Shown piece after piece: positions 28,614-37,531 of a DNA stretch of 54,276 bases (positions within the stretch are counted from its first letter, which is position 1; each line of letters starts with the position of its first letter). The stretch spans positions 1 through 54,276 of the forward strand of contig CAMKGM010000016.1 in assembly GCA_946412245.1 (NCBI GenBank), written 5' to 3'. Under the pieces are notes generated by a model, which was not told the origin of the DNA, did not search any database, and was given only the letters and a program-made list of their open reading frames with translations. Origin of the DNA: an uncultured Bacteroidales bacterium (GTDB taxonomy: Bacteria > Bacteroidota > Bacteroidia > Bacteroidales > Muribaculaceae). The position numbers and the translations under genes were made by a program.

Positions 28614-29957
28614 ATGAAACTCCTTCGCGCCATAACCTACCACGCCATTAAGCTCAAGCGCAAGTGTCAGCGGGCCATCAGATACTGCTCCACAGGGGTG
28701 TGGAAAGACGAGAAAAAATCGTGGCTCACTAACGTCATCAAGACCATTAACCTCACGGTGCGATCCTTCACCAACAAGCAGCTGCAACAGCGAGCCGGCT
28801 CACTCACCTATCACACCGTGCTGGCGGTGGTTCCGGCGCTGGCCATGCTCTTTGCCATCGGTCGAGGTTTCGGGTTTCAAAACCTGCTGCAAGGCGAGCT
28901 GTTCAAGTTCTTCCCGGCACAGCAGCAGGCACTGAACGAGGCGTTCTCGTTTGTCGACGGCTATCTTGCGCAAGCGTCACAAGGAGTGTTTGTGGGCATC
29001 GGCATTGTGGTGCTGTTGTGGACACTCATCTCGCTCATGGGCAATGTGGAAGACGCGTTCAACTATGTGTGGAATGTGAACAAGGGGCGCAACTTTTACC
29101 GCAAAATCACCGTCTACACCACCCTGTTTGTGTTGCTACCCATCCTCATCATTTGCTCAGCGGGCATCTCCATTTTCATGTCCAATGCCGTGCAAGAGAT
29201 GGTCGACATTGAGTTCCTCTCGCCCGTGTTGCTGAAGATTCTTGACTACACTCCGCTTTTCATCTCGTGGATTATATTCTCAGTTGCCTTTTGGCTCATT
29301 CCCAACACCAAGGTCAAGTTCAAGTACGCACTCATCTCTGGACTGATTTGCGGTACGGCTTTCTACCTGCTACAGTGGCTCTTTGTGAGCGGACAGATTT
29401 ATGTAGCCAAGTACAACGCCATCTATGGCAGTTTCGCCTTCCTGCCCTTGCTGCTGTTGTGGATCTACCTGTCGTGGATGATTGCGCTCATAGGTGTGGG
29501 ACTCTCCTACTCCATGCAGAACTATGTGAACTACAGTTTCCACGACGACATCAAGAACATATCGGGCAACTATCTTGACAACGTCACGCTGGTGACCCTT
29601 GCCGTGATTGTAAAACGCTTTGAGTACAAGCAGCAACCATGCAGCGCCAATATGCTCACCCGCTTCTACAATATGCCCGCCGAACTCACTGCCAAGGTCA
29701 TTGAGCGGCTCAAGAACGCGCAGCTCATCTCGGTGATACAGAGCGAGGAAGACGACGACCGCTACCAACCCGCGTTTGACATCGACCTGATGACCGTGAA
29801 CAGCGTGCTCAATGCGCTTGGCAATGCCGGCAAGTCTAAGTTTGCCAAGAAAGTCGACACGCGCTTTGCCCATGTCTTTGACCAAGTGCGCCAACTCAAG
29901 CAGCGGCAATCCCGGACCGGCGACCTCCTCGTCAAGGACCTCCTCCCCACCGAGTAA
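28614..29957 (+). CDS. YihY/BrkB-family inner-membrane protein
   Basis: A 447-residue protein. The conserved N-terminal part (RAGSLTYHTVLAVVPALAMLFAIGRGFGF) and about six transmembrane segments between residues 65 and 315 fit the BrkB/YihY family, including SGLICGTAFYLLQWLF and YGSFAFLPLLLLWIYLSWMIALIG. The C-terminal 130 residues are cytosolic and resemble a winged-helix segment (FYNMPAELTAKVIERLKNAQLI), as in many Bacteroidetes members. The family is widespread, but its transport or regulatory role is not settled. Confidence 0.88.
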   Translation: MKLLRAITYHAIKLKRKCQRAIRYCSTGVWKDEKKSWLTNVIKTINLTVRSFTNKQLQQRAGSLTYHTVLAVVPALAMLFAIGRGFGFQNLLQGELFKFFPAQQQALNEAFSFVDGYLAQASQGVFVGIGIVVLLWTLISLMGNVEDAFNYVWNVNKGRNFYRKITVYTTLFVLLPILIICSAGISIFMSNAVQEMVDIEFLSPVLLKILDYTPLFISWIIFSVAFWLIPNTKVKFKYALISGLICGTAFYLLQWLFVSGQIYVAKYNAIYGSFAFLPLLLLWIYLSWMIALIGVGLSYSMQNYVNYSFHDDIKNISGNYLDNVTLVTLAVIVKRFEYKQQPCSANMLTRFYNMPAELTAKVIERLKNAQLISVIQSEEDDDRYQPAFDIDLMTVNSVLNALGNAGKSKFAKKVDTRFAHVFDQVRQLKQRQSRTGDLLVKDLLPTE

Positions 29958-30022
29958 AATATATTTAGAATTCGTTTTAGGTTTAATCGACATGATTTAT
30001 TGCAAATGTTGCTCAATCATTG

Positions 30023-30030
30023 TAATTTTG
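30023..30030 (+). promoter_or_regulatory. -7 box of flavodoxin gene
   Basis: TAATTTTG, 42 bp upstream of the ATG at 30073. Confidence 0.5.
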
Positions 30031-30072
30031 TAGTCAGTAGTTTAAAATAAACAATAACAAAAAAAGAAGAAT

Positions 30073-30657
30073 ATGAAGCACTTATTTGTAGCAATCATGG
30101 CTCTGGCTGCCATCAGCCTGGGCGCATGCACCCAAAAACAGAGTGAACAAACCAGCAGTAGTAACAATGCACAAAATCCTAAAGAGATGAAAACATTAGT
30201 AGCCTATTTCTCGGCTTCGGGCGTAACCAAGGGCGTAGCCCAGACACTTGCCGAAGTGGCAGGAGCCGACCTGCACGAGATTACCCCTGAAAAACGCTAT
30301 ACCGATGCCGACCTCGACTGGCACAACAAGCAGAGCCGCAGTTCGGTGGAGATGGCCGACAAAAATTCACGTCCAGCCATTACCGACAAACTGGAAAACA
30401 TGGCCGACTATGATGTGATTTATGTGGGCTTCCCCATTTGGTGGTATACCGCTCCCACTATCATCAACACTTTCATGGAGAGTTATGATTTCAAAGGCAA
30501 GACCGTGATACCGTTTGCTACCAGCGGCGGCAGCACCATCGAACAGGCTTGCAAGGATCTCAAGGCTGCTTATCCCGATGTGAACTGGAAAGATGGCAAG
30601 TTGCTGAACAACGCCACTGCCACCGACCTCCAGAAGTGGGTCGACAGCAACAAGTAA
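30073..30657 (+). CDS. Flavodoxin-like lipoprotein
   Basis: A 194-residue protein. A signal peptide with lipobox LGAC (C19) is followed by a Ser/Asn-rich linker and a flavodoxin domain from about residue 39: [21 protein letters not shown] is the FMN phosphate loop, and [20 protein letters not shown] and [11 protein letters not shown] are the flavin-contact loops. It should bind FMN and carry electrons or reduce a small substrate, but in the periplasm on a membrane anchor rather than in the cytosol, which is less usual. Its own promoter and terminator bracket it. Confidence 0.88.
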   Translation: MKHLFVAIMALAAISLGACTQKQSEQTSSSNNAQNPKEMKTLVAYFSASGVTKGVAQTLAEVAGADLHEITPEKRYTDADLDWHNKQSRSSVEMADKNSRPAITDKLENMADYDVIYVGFPIWWYTAPTIINTFMESYDFKGKTVIPFATSGGSTIEQACKDLKAAYPDVNWKDGKLLNNATATDLQKWVDSNK

Positions 30658-30682
30658 TAGTTGCAACCATAAGAAATAACAA

Positions 30683-30710
30683 AGAGGATGTGCCCTGTGG
30701 CACATCCTCT
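30683..30710 (+). terminator. Terminator after flavodoxin gene
   Basis: A 12-bp perfect stem (agaggatgtgcc with ggcacatcctct) with a 4-base loop. The T-run is short. Confidence 0.7.
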
Positions 30711-30757
30711 CGTTCTATTATTGATCACAATTCTAGCAAAAATGGTCTCTTTTATTT

Positions 30758-30792
30758 CGTGAGGCGATGCCTCACGACCTACTGACGGATTG
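30758..30792 (+). repeat. REP element A near the RAYT gene
   Basis: An 8-bp stem hairpin cgtgaggc-gat-gcctcacg followed by a 7-base spacer and gacggattg. It is the inverted partner of REP B at 30831-30865. Two stem positions differ from B by compensating changes. Confidence 0.8.
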
Positions 30793-30821
30793 CCGCTGTG
30801 ATTAGCAAGGTCTGTTCTCTA

Positions 30822-31844
30822 CTATAGACACAATCCGTCGTTGGGTCGCAAGGCACCGCCTTGCGATATAGCAGTCTTTCCCTCAACAATTGCCAAGGCA
30901 ATATCATTAAGAGCCAAACATATATTGCGTTTTATCCCATGAGGATAGTTCTGGTACTCACCAGTAGCCACTATAAGCAGTTTTCCATTGGCACAAGCGT
31001 CAAACTGCCTTCCACTAGGTTTCCACAAGCGACTCATTCCGTTATTAGTGACTAAAATCAATTCGTGTCCATTATCAAGTGCCCAGTTCATCACAGCCTT
31101 TTCACCTTTACTGATGCCCGCCGTGACTGGCACATATCCTTTCTCACACATTTCGATGAAATGCTTTTTCACTTTCTCCACCTCATCATCGCTCATCTTG
31201 TTGGTGCATTGCACATAAGCCTTTTTGTTGTATTTAAGTAGGTGTATGTTTCCCATCATTTTTGCATCAGTGCCATCAATGGTTACACTCCTTCGAACAA
31301 ATAGGTCGCTATTGTACTTTTTTATCCACAATCTTCGTGGATTGTCGGCAAGGTAACGAGTCATTCTTTCCAAATGCCCTTTTCCGGTCAAAATAGTGTC
31401 GTTATATCCATTTTCCCAAAGCTTATTGAATGATGGTTCTCTTCTATGGGTATTAAAGGCGTCATTACATCCCTTTTTAAACCCATTAACCACCTGCCCT
31501 AGGTGATAGGGAACATTCTTTGTGAAAAACAATATACCATGAATATGGTCAGGCATCACCTGAATCTTGAGCACTTTAACATCGGGATAATGAAGTGGAA
31601 TAGCATTCCAAAGCTTTAGGACTTGTTTTCCAAGCGTGCTAAGAACGACGTGTGGAATGCGATGCAACTCATCGGGAGGACACAATTCTCCAAACAAAGG
31701 TCTTCGACCATCAACACACATGGTTATCATGTAGATGCAGCGGCTACGATAGTCATGGTTGGCTTTGCGTTGGTTCTTTTCAGGCGACGGTTTTAGCTCA
31801 GGATGAGCGTCAAGCCATTGTTTTTGTTGTTCACTAAGTGGCAT
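30822..31844 (-). CDS. REP-associated HUH transposase (RAYT) with extra C-terminal domain
   Basis: A 340-residue protein. Residues about 30-185 are a Y1/HUH transposase domain of the REP-associated type: RSRCIYMITMCVDGR, the metal-binding HUH motif H100-I-H102 in QVMPDHIHGIL, KLWENGYNDT and YLADNPRR; Y147 or Y164 is the likely nucleophile. These enzymes cut and move short palindromic REP DNA. Residues about 190-325 form an additional domain not present in small RAYTs: VPVTAGISKGEKAVMNWAL, HELILVTNNG, KPSGRQFDACANGKLLIVAT. This looks like a Rossmann-type, DprA/SLOG-like fold (low confidence). It begins three bases after the folC stop and its last codons lie within REP B. Confidence 0.82.
   Translation of the reverse strand: MPLSEQQKQWLDAHPELKPSPEKNQRKANHDYRSRCIYMITMCVDGRRPLFGELCPPDELHRIPHVVLSTLGKQVLKLWNAIPLHYPDVKVLKIQVMPDHIHGILFFTKNVPYHLGQVVNGFKKGCNDAFNTHRREPSFNKLWENGYNDTILTGKGHLERMTRYLADNPRRLWIKKYNSDLFVRRSVTIDGTDAKMMGNIHLLKYNKKAYVQCTNKMSDDEVEKVKKHFIEMCEKGYVPVTAGISKGEKAVMNWALDNGHELILVTNNGMSRLWKPSGRQFDACANGKLLIVATGEYQNYPHGIKRNICLALNDIALAIVEGKTAISQGGALRPNDGLCL
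30831..30865 (-). repeat. REP element B inside the RAYT 3' end
   Basis: Reverse complement reads cgcaaggc-ggt-gccttgcg, 7-base spacer, gacggattg; about 27 of 35 positions match REP A. It encodes part of the transposase C-terminus (SQGGALRPNDG), so the REP and the coding end overlap. Confidence 0.8.
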
Positions 31845-31847
31845 ATG

Positions 31848-33134
31848 TTAAGAGTTTACCATCGGCAGGAACTCGGCGAGGACATACATGCTACCGCCCA
31901 CAAAGATAAAGTCGTCGGCTGCCGAGTCTGCAAGTGCCTGCCGATATGCCGCCTCCACCGTCTCAAAGGCCTTGCCCACTAATCCTTGTTGTTTGGCGAG
32001 CGCCGCAAGCTCAGCCGCTTTTATGGAGCGTGAGGTGCTCGCCTGAGTGTAGTAGTAGCGTGCATCTCGTGGCAACATGGCGAGCAGGTGCGTCACGTCT
32101 TTGTCGGCCATAAAGCCCATCACGATGCGCAGTGTGCGGCAACGCTGCCGCTTGAGTTGAGCCATCACTTGCGGGAAAGCGCCCACATTGTGGCCCGAGT
32201 CGCACACCACGCGCGGCCGATCGTGCACCTGCATCCAGCGGCCCACAAGTCCGGTGATGCGCGCTGTGTACTCAATGCCCACACGCACTGCATCGTCAAC
32301 GATGTTCACCCCTAAGCGTCTCAACTCAGCAATGACGGTGAGCGCCGTGTTCACATTCGCCACTTGATAATTACCCATCAAGCGACAGGTGATGCTACCA
32401 AATGCCTCACTGCGCATCACCTGGCGGTCGGCATAACGGCGCACCAGCCGCACAAGAGGGCTCTGCTTGGCCACCGCCAACCGTGAACCGCATTCGGTGG
32501 CTTTCTGCTCAAACACCGGCAAGGTTTCAGGCACCGTTTCTCCCACCACCACGGGCACGCCGGGCTTGATGATGCCCGCTTTTTCACCGGCTACCTGCGC
32601 CAGCGTGTCGCCCAAGAACTGCGTGTGATCGAGGGCAATGTTGGTAATAACACTCAGCATGGGCGTGATGATATTGGTACTGTCAAGCCTGCCACCCATG
32701 CCCACCTCAATCACGGCAAAGTCCACCTCACACTGGGCAAAGTAATCCATCGCCATAGTTGATGTCAACTCAAAGAACGTGGGATGTCCTGCATAGTCCA
32801 TCGCGGCAAATCGCTCCATGAACTCCACCACCTTGCGGCGCGGAATCATGCCGCCATTCACCCTGATGCGCTCCCTGAAGTCAATGAAATGGGGCGAGGT
32901 AAACAGGCCCACCTTGTAGCCGGCCATTTGCAACGCAGCGGCAATCATTGACGATACCGAGCCCTTGCCGTTGGTGCCAGCCACATGAATACAGCGATAA
33001 TTCGTGTGCGGATTGCCGAACAGATTGTCAAGTTCGCGACTCGTCTGCAGGCCGGGCTTGTAGCCACCTGCCCCTTGCCGCTCATATGACGGCAACTGCT
33101 TGTAGAGGTAATCTATCGTTTCTTGGTATGTCAT
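31848..33134 (-). CDS. folC: Folylpolyglutamate/dihydrofolate synthase
   Basis: A 428-residue Mur-ligase-family enzyme. HVAGTNGKGSVSSMIAAAL is the ATP P-loop; FTSPHFIDFRERIRVNG, TNIALDHTQFLG and the C-terminal CDSGHNVGAFP motif are typical. It adds glutamate to dihydropteroate and to reduced folates in the cytosol. It sits between the chromate-transporter pair (14-bp gap) and the RAYT gene (3-bp gap), so all four may be cotranscribed. Confidence 0.94.
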   Translation of the reverse strand: MTYQETIDYLYKQLPSYERQGAGGYKPGLQTSRELDNLFGNPHTNYRCIHVAGTNGKGSVSSMIAAALQMAGYKVGLFTSPHFIDFRERIRVNGGMIPRRKVVEFMERFAAMDYAGHPTFFELTSTMAMDYFAQCEVDFAVIEVGMGGRLDSTNIITPMLSVITNIALDHTQFLGDTLAQVAGEKAGIIKPGVPVVVGETVPETLPVFEQKATECGSRLAVAKQSPLVRLVRRYADRQVMRSEAFGSITCRLMGNYQVANVNTALTVIAELRRLGVNIVDDAVRVGIEYTARITGLVGRWMQVHDRPRVVCDSGHNVGAFPQVMAQLKRQRCRTLRIVMGFMADKDVTHLLAMLPRDARYYYTQASTSRSIKAAELAALAKQQGLVGKAFETVEAAYRQALADSAADDFIFVGGSMYVLAEFLPMVNS

Positions 33135-33148
33135 AGTACTCTATCGTT

Positions 33149-33706
33149 TCAAAACAGGAAATAACCGACAACGCCTGCCGCAATGATAATGAGAATGGGA
33201 TGCAACCGCGTGAACAGCACCACAGCGAGCGATGCACAGCATATAGCCACCGACTTCACCACATCGGGCACATCATAACCGAAGTTCTCACCATTCATCA
33301 GCAACAATGCCGCCGACGCGATCAAACCCACCACCACGGGACGCAAACCCTTCATGGCACCCTGAATGAGCGCACTGTCGTGATGTCGGCTGATGAAGTG
33401 ACTGGCACAAAGCACCAGCACAAATGGCGGCAGCACCACGGTAAATGTGGCAAGCACTGAACCCCAAATGCCACCCGTAGCAACATAGCCTATATAGGTA
33501 GCACTGTTGATACCTATAGGGCCGGGGGTCATCTGCGAAATGGCGACAATGTCAGTGAAAGTTTGATTCGTGATCTGTGGACACCACGACGAACCCACTA
33601 TCTCGCTCTGGATGAGCGACAGCATGGCATAGCCGCCCCCAAACCCGAACAGTCCAATCTTCAAATAGGCCCAAATTAGTCGCAAGTAGGTCTCCATCTC
33701 TGTCAC
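33149..33706 (-). CDS. chrA: Chromate transporter half, second gene
   Basis: A 185-residue membrane protein of the short-chain CHR family: KIGLFGFGGGYAMLSLIQSEIV near the N-terminus and QMTPGPIGINSATYIGY are the family motifs. Short CHR proteins work in pairs as one transporter. It overlaps the upstream partner by 4 bp (ATGA). Substrate may be chromate or another anion; that is annotation by family. Confidence 0.85.
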   Translation of the reverse strand: MTEMETYLRLIWAYLKIGLFGFGGGYAMLSLIQSEIVGSSWCPQITNQTFTDIVAISQMTPGPIGINSATYIGYVATGGIWGSVLATFTVVLPPFVLVLCASHFISRHHDSALIQGAMKGLRPVVVGLIASAALLLMNGENFGYDVPDVVKSVAICCASLAVVLFTRLHPILIIIAAGVVGYFLF

Positions 33707-34275
33707 GATTTAGTGGGAATTGAACGATGCGTGTAAACCAGGTAGCCCACTACGGCACCCAGGACAATAAACACGATGGGGTTAGAAATCACAGGCCATC
33801 CCGAATAGATGAGCAACGCCACAGCAACAGGAATGATGACAGTCTTCCATGTGATGCCGGCCGAGCGTGCCGTGGTAATCACGGGAGCTATGATGAGCGC
33901 CACAACTGCGGGTCGAATGCCCTTGAAGATGCGCGTCAACACCTCATTGTTCTTAATGGCATCGGGAGTCAGGTAGATGGCGATGAGCAGAATAATGATG
34001 AACGAGGGTAAAATGGTGCCCAGGGCTGCCGCAACGCTACCTTTCACGCCTCGCAGACGGTCGCCCACCACTGTTGAGATGTTCACAGCCAAGATGCCCG
34101 GCATGGACTGGGCAATGGCAAGCAAATCCAAAAAATCCTCTTTGGCAATCCAGCGGTGATGCTCCACAATCTCGCGCTGAATGATAGAAATCATGGCCCA
34201 TCCGCCACCAAAGGTGAACAAGCCTATCTTAAAGAATGTGTAAAATAACTCTAAGTATATTTTCATTACTCTCAT
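33703..34275 (-). CDS. chrA: Chromate transporter half, first gene
   Basis: A 190-residue short-chain CHR protein, paralogous to its downstream neighbour: KIGLFTFGGGWAMISIIQREIVE, AIAQSMPGILAVNISTVVG and several hydrophobic segments. Paired inverted-topology halves are the norm in Bacteroidetes. A second in-frame ATG (34266, MKIYLEL) is an alternative start. Upstream is a divergent promoter region shared with the outer-membrane gene at 34364. Confidence 0.85.
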   Translation of the reverse strand: MRVMKIYLELFYTFFKIGLFTFGGGWAMISIIQREIVEHHRWIAKEDFLDLLAIAQSMPGILAVNISTVVGDRLRGVKGSVAAALGTILPSFIIILLIAIYLTPDAIKNNEVLTRIFKGIRPAVVALIIAPVITTARSAGITWKTVIIPVAVALLIYSGWPVISNPIVFIVLGAVVGYLVYTHRSIPTKS

Positions 34276-34297
34276 TCGCCCTTAATAAATGGGCGCA

Positions 34298-34336
34298 CAA
34301 AATTAGTGTTTTTTTTAGAAAAAAGTATTAATTTTG
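34298..34336. promoter_or_regulatory. Divergent pair of -7 boxes
   Basis: Minus-strand TAATTTTG at 34305-34298 serves the chromate transporter operon; plus-strand TAATTTTG at 34329-34336 serves the barrel gene. They are only 23 bp apart, so the two promoters must share the same DNA. Confidence 0.55.
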
Positions 34337-34363
34337 CAAGTTAGAATCAGAACAAGTACAAAA

Positions 34364-35599
34364 ATGTCACGATTTATCATAACCCTCATCGCACTAACGG
34401 CATCAGTTATCGCACTCAATGCGACTTCTCCGCCAATCAGTTCAAACAACTCTGAAGAGCTTGCCGAAGCCTTACAACCATCACCGCTCGCAAGTGATTC
34501 AATCATGGCCAACACAACTGTTGCCGACACGGTGACAAAGGCGCCCAAAGTCGGTTTCTGGAAATCGCTCAAAAACTACCTGTCGCTCGACGGTGGCGAC
34601 AAGAAAGGCAGTGACTTGAACAAGGTTCATGTGCTGGGCGGCCCTTTCTATGACAATCAAGCGGGTTTCGGTATAGCCTTAATGGCGGCCAGCAATTTCA
34701 AGTTCAACCAGCGCGACACACTCTCGCAACCGTCGTTCTCGCAACTGTACTTCAACATCAGTACCAAGAAGTTCTGGAAACTGGGTATGTACGGGTCGCT
34801 GTTTCTCAATGCCAACAAGTGGCGCATCAACTACGACATGAGTTACGAGAACATGCCGTCTTACTTCTACGGCATTGGATACGAAAAAGGCAATGACGAT
34901 GCCAACAAAACTATGCAGCACAAGCACATAGGTCTCTTTCACGTTGAAGCACTGATGCGCATCACCGGCCGATTCCGCGTGGGTCCTGCCATTCGCTGGA
35001 ACTATGTGAATAGCGACACCATTTCCCGGCCTGAACTGCTTGAAGGGCAAGACCGAATTTTGCGCAACTATGGCATCGGGTTGGTGGCCGAATTTGACTC
35101 CCGCGATAACCTGAAAGATGCCTATAGCGGCTGGTACTTGTATGGCGGTGTGATCACAAGGCCCAAGTTCCTGTGGAACACTTATGCCTTCACCACATTG
35201 GAACTGCGCGCAAGACACTATCGCCAGGTGTGGAAAGGCGGTGTGATAGCCGGCGATCTTTACGGACTCTTCAACTTCGGCAACCCGTCGTGGGCCATGA
35301 TGTCGCTGCTGGGCAATAGTAACCGTATGCGCGGCTACTATCAAGGCCGCTACCGCGACAAGCACATGATTAACCTGCAGGTGGAGTTGCGCCAGCATGT
35401 GTGGCGACGCCACGGCATCACTCTGTGGGCCGGTGTGGGCAACGTGTTCCACGATGGTGACAGTTTCGGGCATCTACTGCCTAACTTCGGCATCGGTTAC
35501 CGCTTCGCCTTCCGCCGCAGGACCAACATCAGGCTTGACTTTGGCATAGGCAAGTCGGGACAAAACGGCTTCGTATTCAACATCAACGAGGCTTTTTAA
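34364..35599 (+). CDS. BamA/TamA-like outer-membrane barrel protein
   Basis: About 411 residues from the ATG at 34364. An earlier in-frame ATG at 34334 lies within the -7 box and is rejected. Signal peptide (SRFIITLIALTASVIAL), a short linker, then a beta-rich C-terminal barrel: GGPFYDNQAGFGIALMAAS, GLVAEFDSRDNLKDAYSGWYLYGG and a last strand ending in aromatic F (NGFVFNINEAF), which fits the surface-antigen (D15) barrel without POTRA domains. Its role could be transport or assembly at the outer membrane; the substrate is unknown. Confidence 0.8.
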   Translation: MSRFIITLIALTASVIALNATSPPISSNNSEELAEALQPSPLASDSIMANTTVADTVTKAPKVGFWKSLKNYLSLDGGDKKGSDLNKVHVLGGPFYDNQAGFGIALMAASNFKFNQRDTLSQPSFSQLYFNISTKKFWKLGMYGSLFLNANKWRINYDMSYENMPSYFYGIGYEKGNDDANKTMQHKHIGLFHVEALMRITGRFRVGPAIRWNYVNSDTISRPELLEGQDRILRNYGIGLVAEFDSRDNLKDAYSGWYLYGGVITRPKFLWNTYAFTTLELRARHYRQVWKGGVIAGDLYGLFNFGNPSWAMMSLLGNSNRMRGYYQGRYRDKHMINLQVELRQHVWRRHGITLWAGVGNVFHDGDSFGHLLPNFGIGYRFAFRRRTNIRLDFGIGKSGQNGFVFNINEAF

Positions 35600-35668
35600 C
35601 CGCACAGCACCACCCCCCATCGTAAACGTTAAATCAACAACACAACCATTAAGAATTGCACCCTCAAC

Positions 35669-37381
35669 ATGAAACTCTTTGACAAGATAGCACACGTCGC
35701 CAAGAATCAACGCATCCTCTTCTGGATTTTTCTTGCCATGGCGATTTTGCCTAACTTCATGATGTTTTTCACCGAGTCCACCTCCACGCTCACCCGCATA
35801 ATCAACATCCTGTTGCCGCTGGGTTGCTACTGGCTCGCGCTGACACTCAACAAGAAACCCGGCAAAATGTTTTGGTGGCTATTCATTTTCATGTTCATTG
35901 ATGCCTTCCAGATTGTGTTGCTTTACCTCTTTGGCGAGTCGCCCATTGCCGTCGATATGTTCCTCAACGTGGTCACTACCAACGTCACTGAAGCGACCGA
36001 ATTGCTCGCCAACCTATTGCCGGCGGTTATCTTCGTGGTGGTTATCTATGTGACGGGCATCGTGCTCTCCATCTTTTCGCTTTTCAACAAGGAGGAATTG
36101 CCACAGAGTTTTCGACGCGCACACAAGCGCATAGCCTTGGGACTGATTGCCGTTTCGCTCGTGTTGCTGGGCATCAACTATGGCGTTGACCGCAAATTCC
36201 GCATTCAGAACGACATCTTCCCCATCAACGGGTTCTACAACTTGATTCTTTCAGGCGTGCGCACCACGCAATCCATCAAGTACGAAAATGCCTCGAAGGG
36301 CTTCACCTACAAGGCACAATGCACACGCACCGACTCCATTCCCGAAGTCTACGTTTTGGTCGTGGGCGAGACCGCCAGGGCCGACAACTTTGGCATCTAT
36401 GGCTATCAACGCAACACCACACCCCGACTGCAGGCCAAGGCCGATAGAATCATTTGCTACAACGATGCTATCACCATGAGCAACACCACGCACAAGAGCG
36501 TGCCGCTGATTCTCACCTCGGTGGGATGCGAAGAGGACTTCAACCAGGTGTATCAGCGCAAGGGTATTATCAGTGCCTACAATGAAGCCGGTTACGCTAC
36601 CGCCTTCTACTCCAACCAACGACGCAATCACTCGCTCATCGACTACTTGGGCGGCGAAGCGCAAGATGTCAAGTTCCTCAAAGACAATCTGCCGCTCACC
36701 GCACAACTCAGCGACGAGGAACTGCTCAAGCCCCTAAAAGAAAAGCTCGATAAGCACAAGAGCGGCAAGCTCTTCATCGTGCTTCACTGCTACGGGTCAC
36801 ACTTCAATTACAAAGACCGCTACGACAAGGGCACCGGCGTGTTCCGGCCCGACAATGTAACCTCGGCCAAGAAGAAATTCCGCAACGAGCTGCTCAATGC
36901 CTACGACAACACCATCTATCACACCGACATCTTGCTCAGCAGCATCATTGACCTGCTCAACAGCAAGCACATGCTCACTGCCATGATTTATGTGAGCGAC
37001 CACGGTGAGGACATCTTTGACGACGAACGCGGACGCTTCTTGCATGCGTCGCCCCTGCCCACCTACTACCAGCTTCGTGTGCCATTTATCGTGTGGGCAT
37101 CGCAAGAGTGGAAAGAGACGTTCCCCGACCTGTGGCAGCAACTCACCGAGCACCGCAACCTGCCCATCTCCACTAACCGCATCACATTCCACACCATGCT
37201 GCACATGAGCGGTGTCACCACCCCCTACTGCAAGGAGGCTGAAGCTCTGTCGAGCGACTCATTCCAAGTAACCCCGCGACTCTATGTCAACGACCACAAC
37301 GAGTACCGAACCATGGACGATGCCGGCTTGAAAGACCTTGACGTGGAGCAATTCCGTCGTCACCACCTCCGATTCCCCTAA
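35669..37381 (+). CDS. Lipid A phosphoethanolamine transferase-like (EptA family)
   Basis: A 570-residue protein. Five hydrophobic segments lie in the first 175 residues, then a periplasmic alkaline-phosphatase/sulfatase-fold domain: VLVVGETARADNFGIYGYQRNTTP (metal ligand E234), nucleophile region NTTHKSVP (T273/T274), and YVSDHGEDIFDD with HASP. EptA-type enzymes move phosphoethanolamine from phosphatidylethanolamine to lipid A or other envelope sugars, lowering negative charge and aiding resistance to cationic peptides. It could instead modify a surface glycan. Followed by a hairpin terminator. Confidence 0.88.
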   Translation: MKLFDKIAHVAKNQRILFWIFLAMAILPNFMMFFTESTSTLTRIINILLPLGCYWLALTLNKKPGKMFWWLFIFMFIDAFQIVLLYLFGESPIAVDMFLNVVTTNVTEATELLANLLPAVIFVVVIYVTGIVLSIFSLFNKEELPQSFRRAHKRIALGLIAVSLVLLGINYGVDRKFRIQNDIFPINGFYNLILSGVRTTQSIKYENASKGFTYKAQCTRTDSIPEVYVLVVGETARADNFGIYGYQRNTTPRLQAKADRIICYNDAITMSNTTHKSVPLILTSVGCEEDFNQVYQRKGIISAYNEAGYATAFYSNQRRNHSLIDYLGGEAQDVKFLKDNLPLTAQLSDEELLKPLKEKLDKHKSGKLFIVLHCYGSHFNYKDRYDKGTGVFRPDNVTSAKKKFRNELLNAYDNTIYHTDILLSSIIDLLNSKHMLTAMIYVSDHGEDIFDDERGRFLHASPLPTYYQLRVPFIVWASQEWKETFPDLWQQLTEHRNLPISTNRITFHTMLHMSGVTTPYCKEAEALSSDSFQVTPRLYVNDHNEYRTMDDAGLKDLDVEQFRRHHLRFP

Positions 37382-37464
37382 TCCGCATAACTGCATAATT
37401 GCCGCCATTAGGCCTCGCTTGGGACTTGCTCCCGTTAGATTTGCCTATGTTGGACGAACAAAAC

Positions 37465-37496
37465 AAGGGGCCGACGCACACAAGCGCCGGCCCCTT
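37465..37496 (+). terminator. Terminator after EptA-like gene
   Basis: aaggggccg pairs with cggcccctt, 14-base loop. The T-run is short. Confidence 0.6.
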
Positions 37497-37531
37497 CCAT
37501 TTGTCAATTAGTCGTATTGATATAATTCCGG

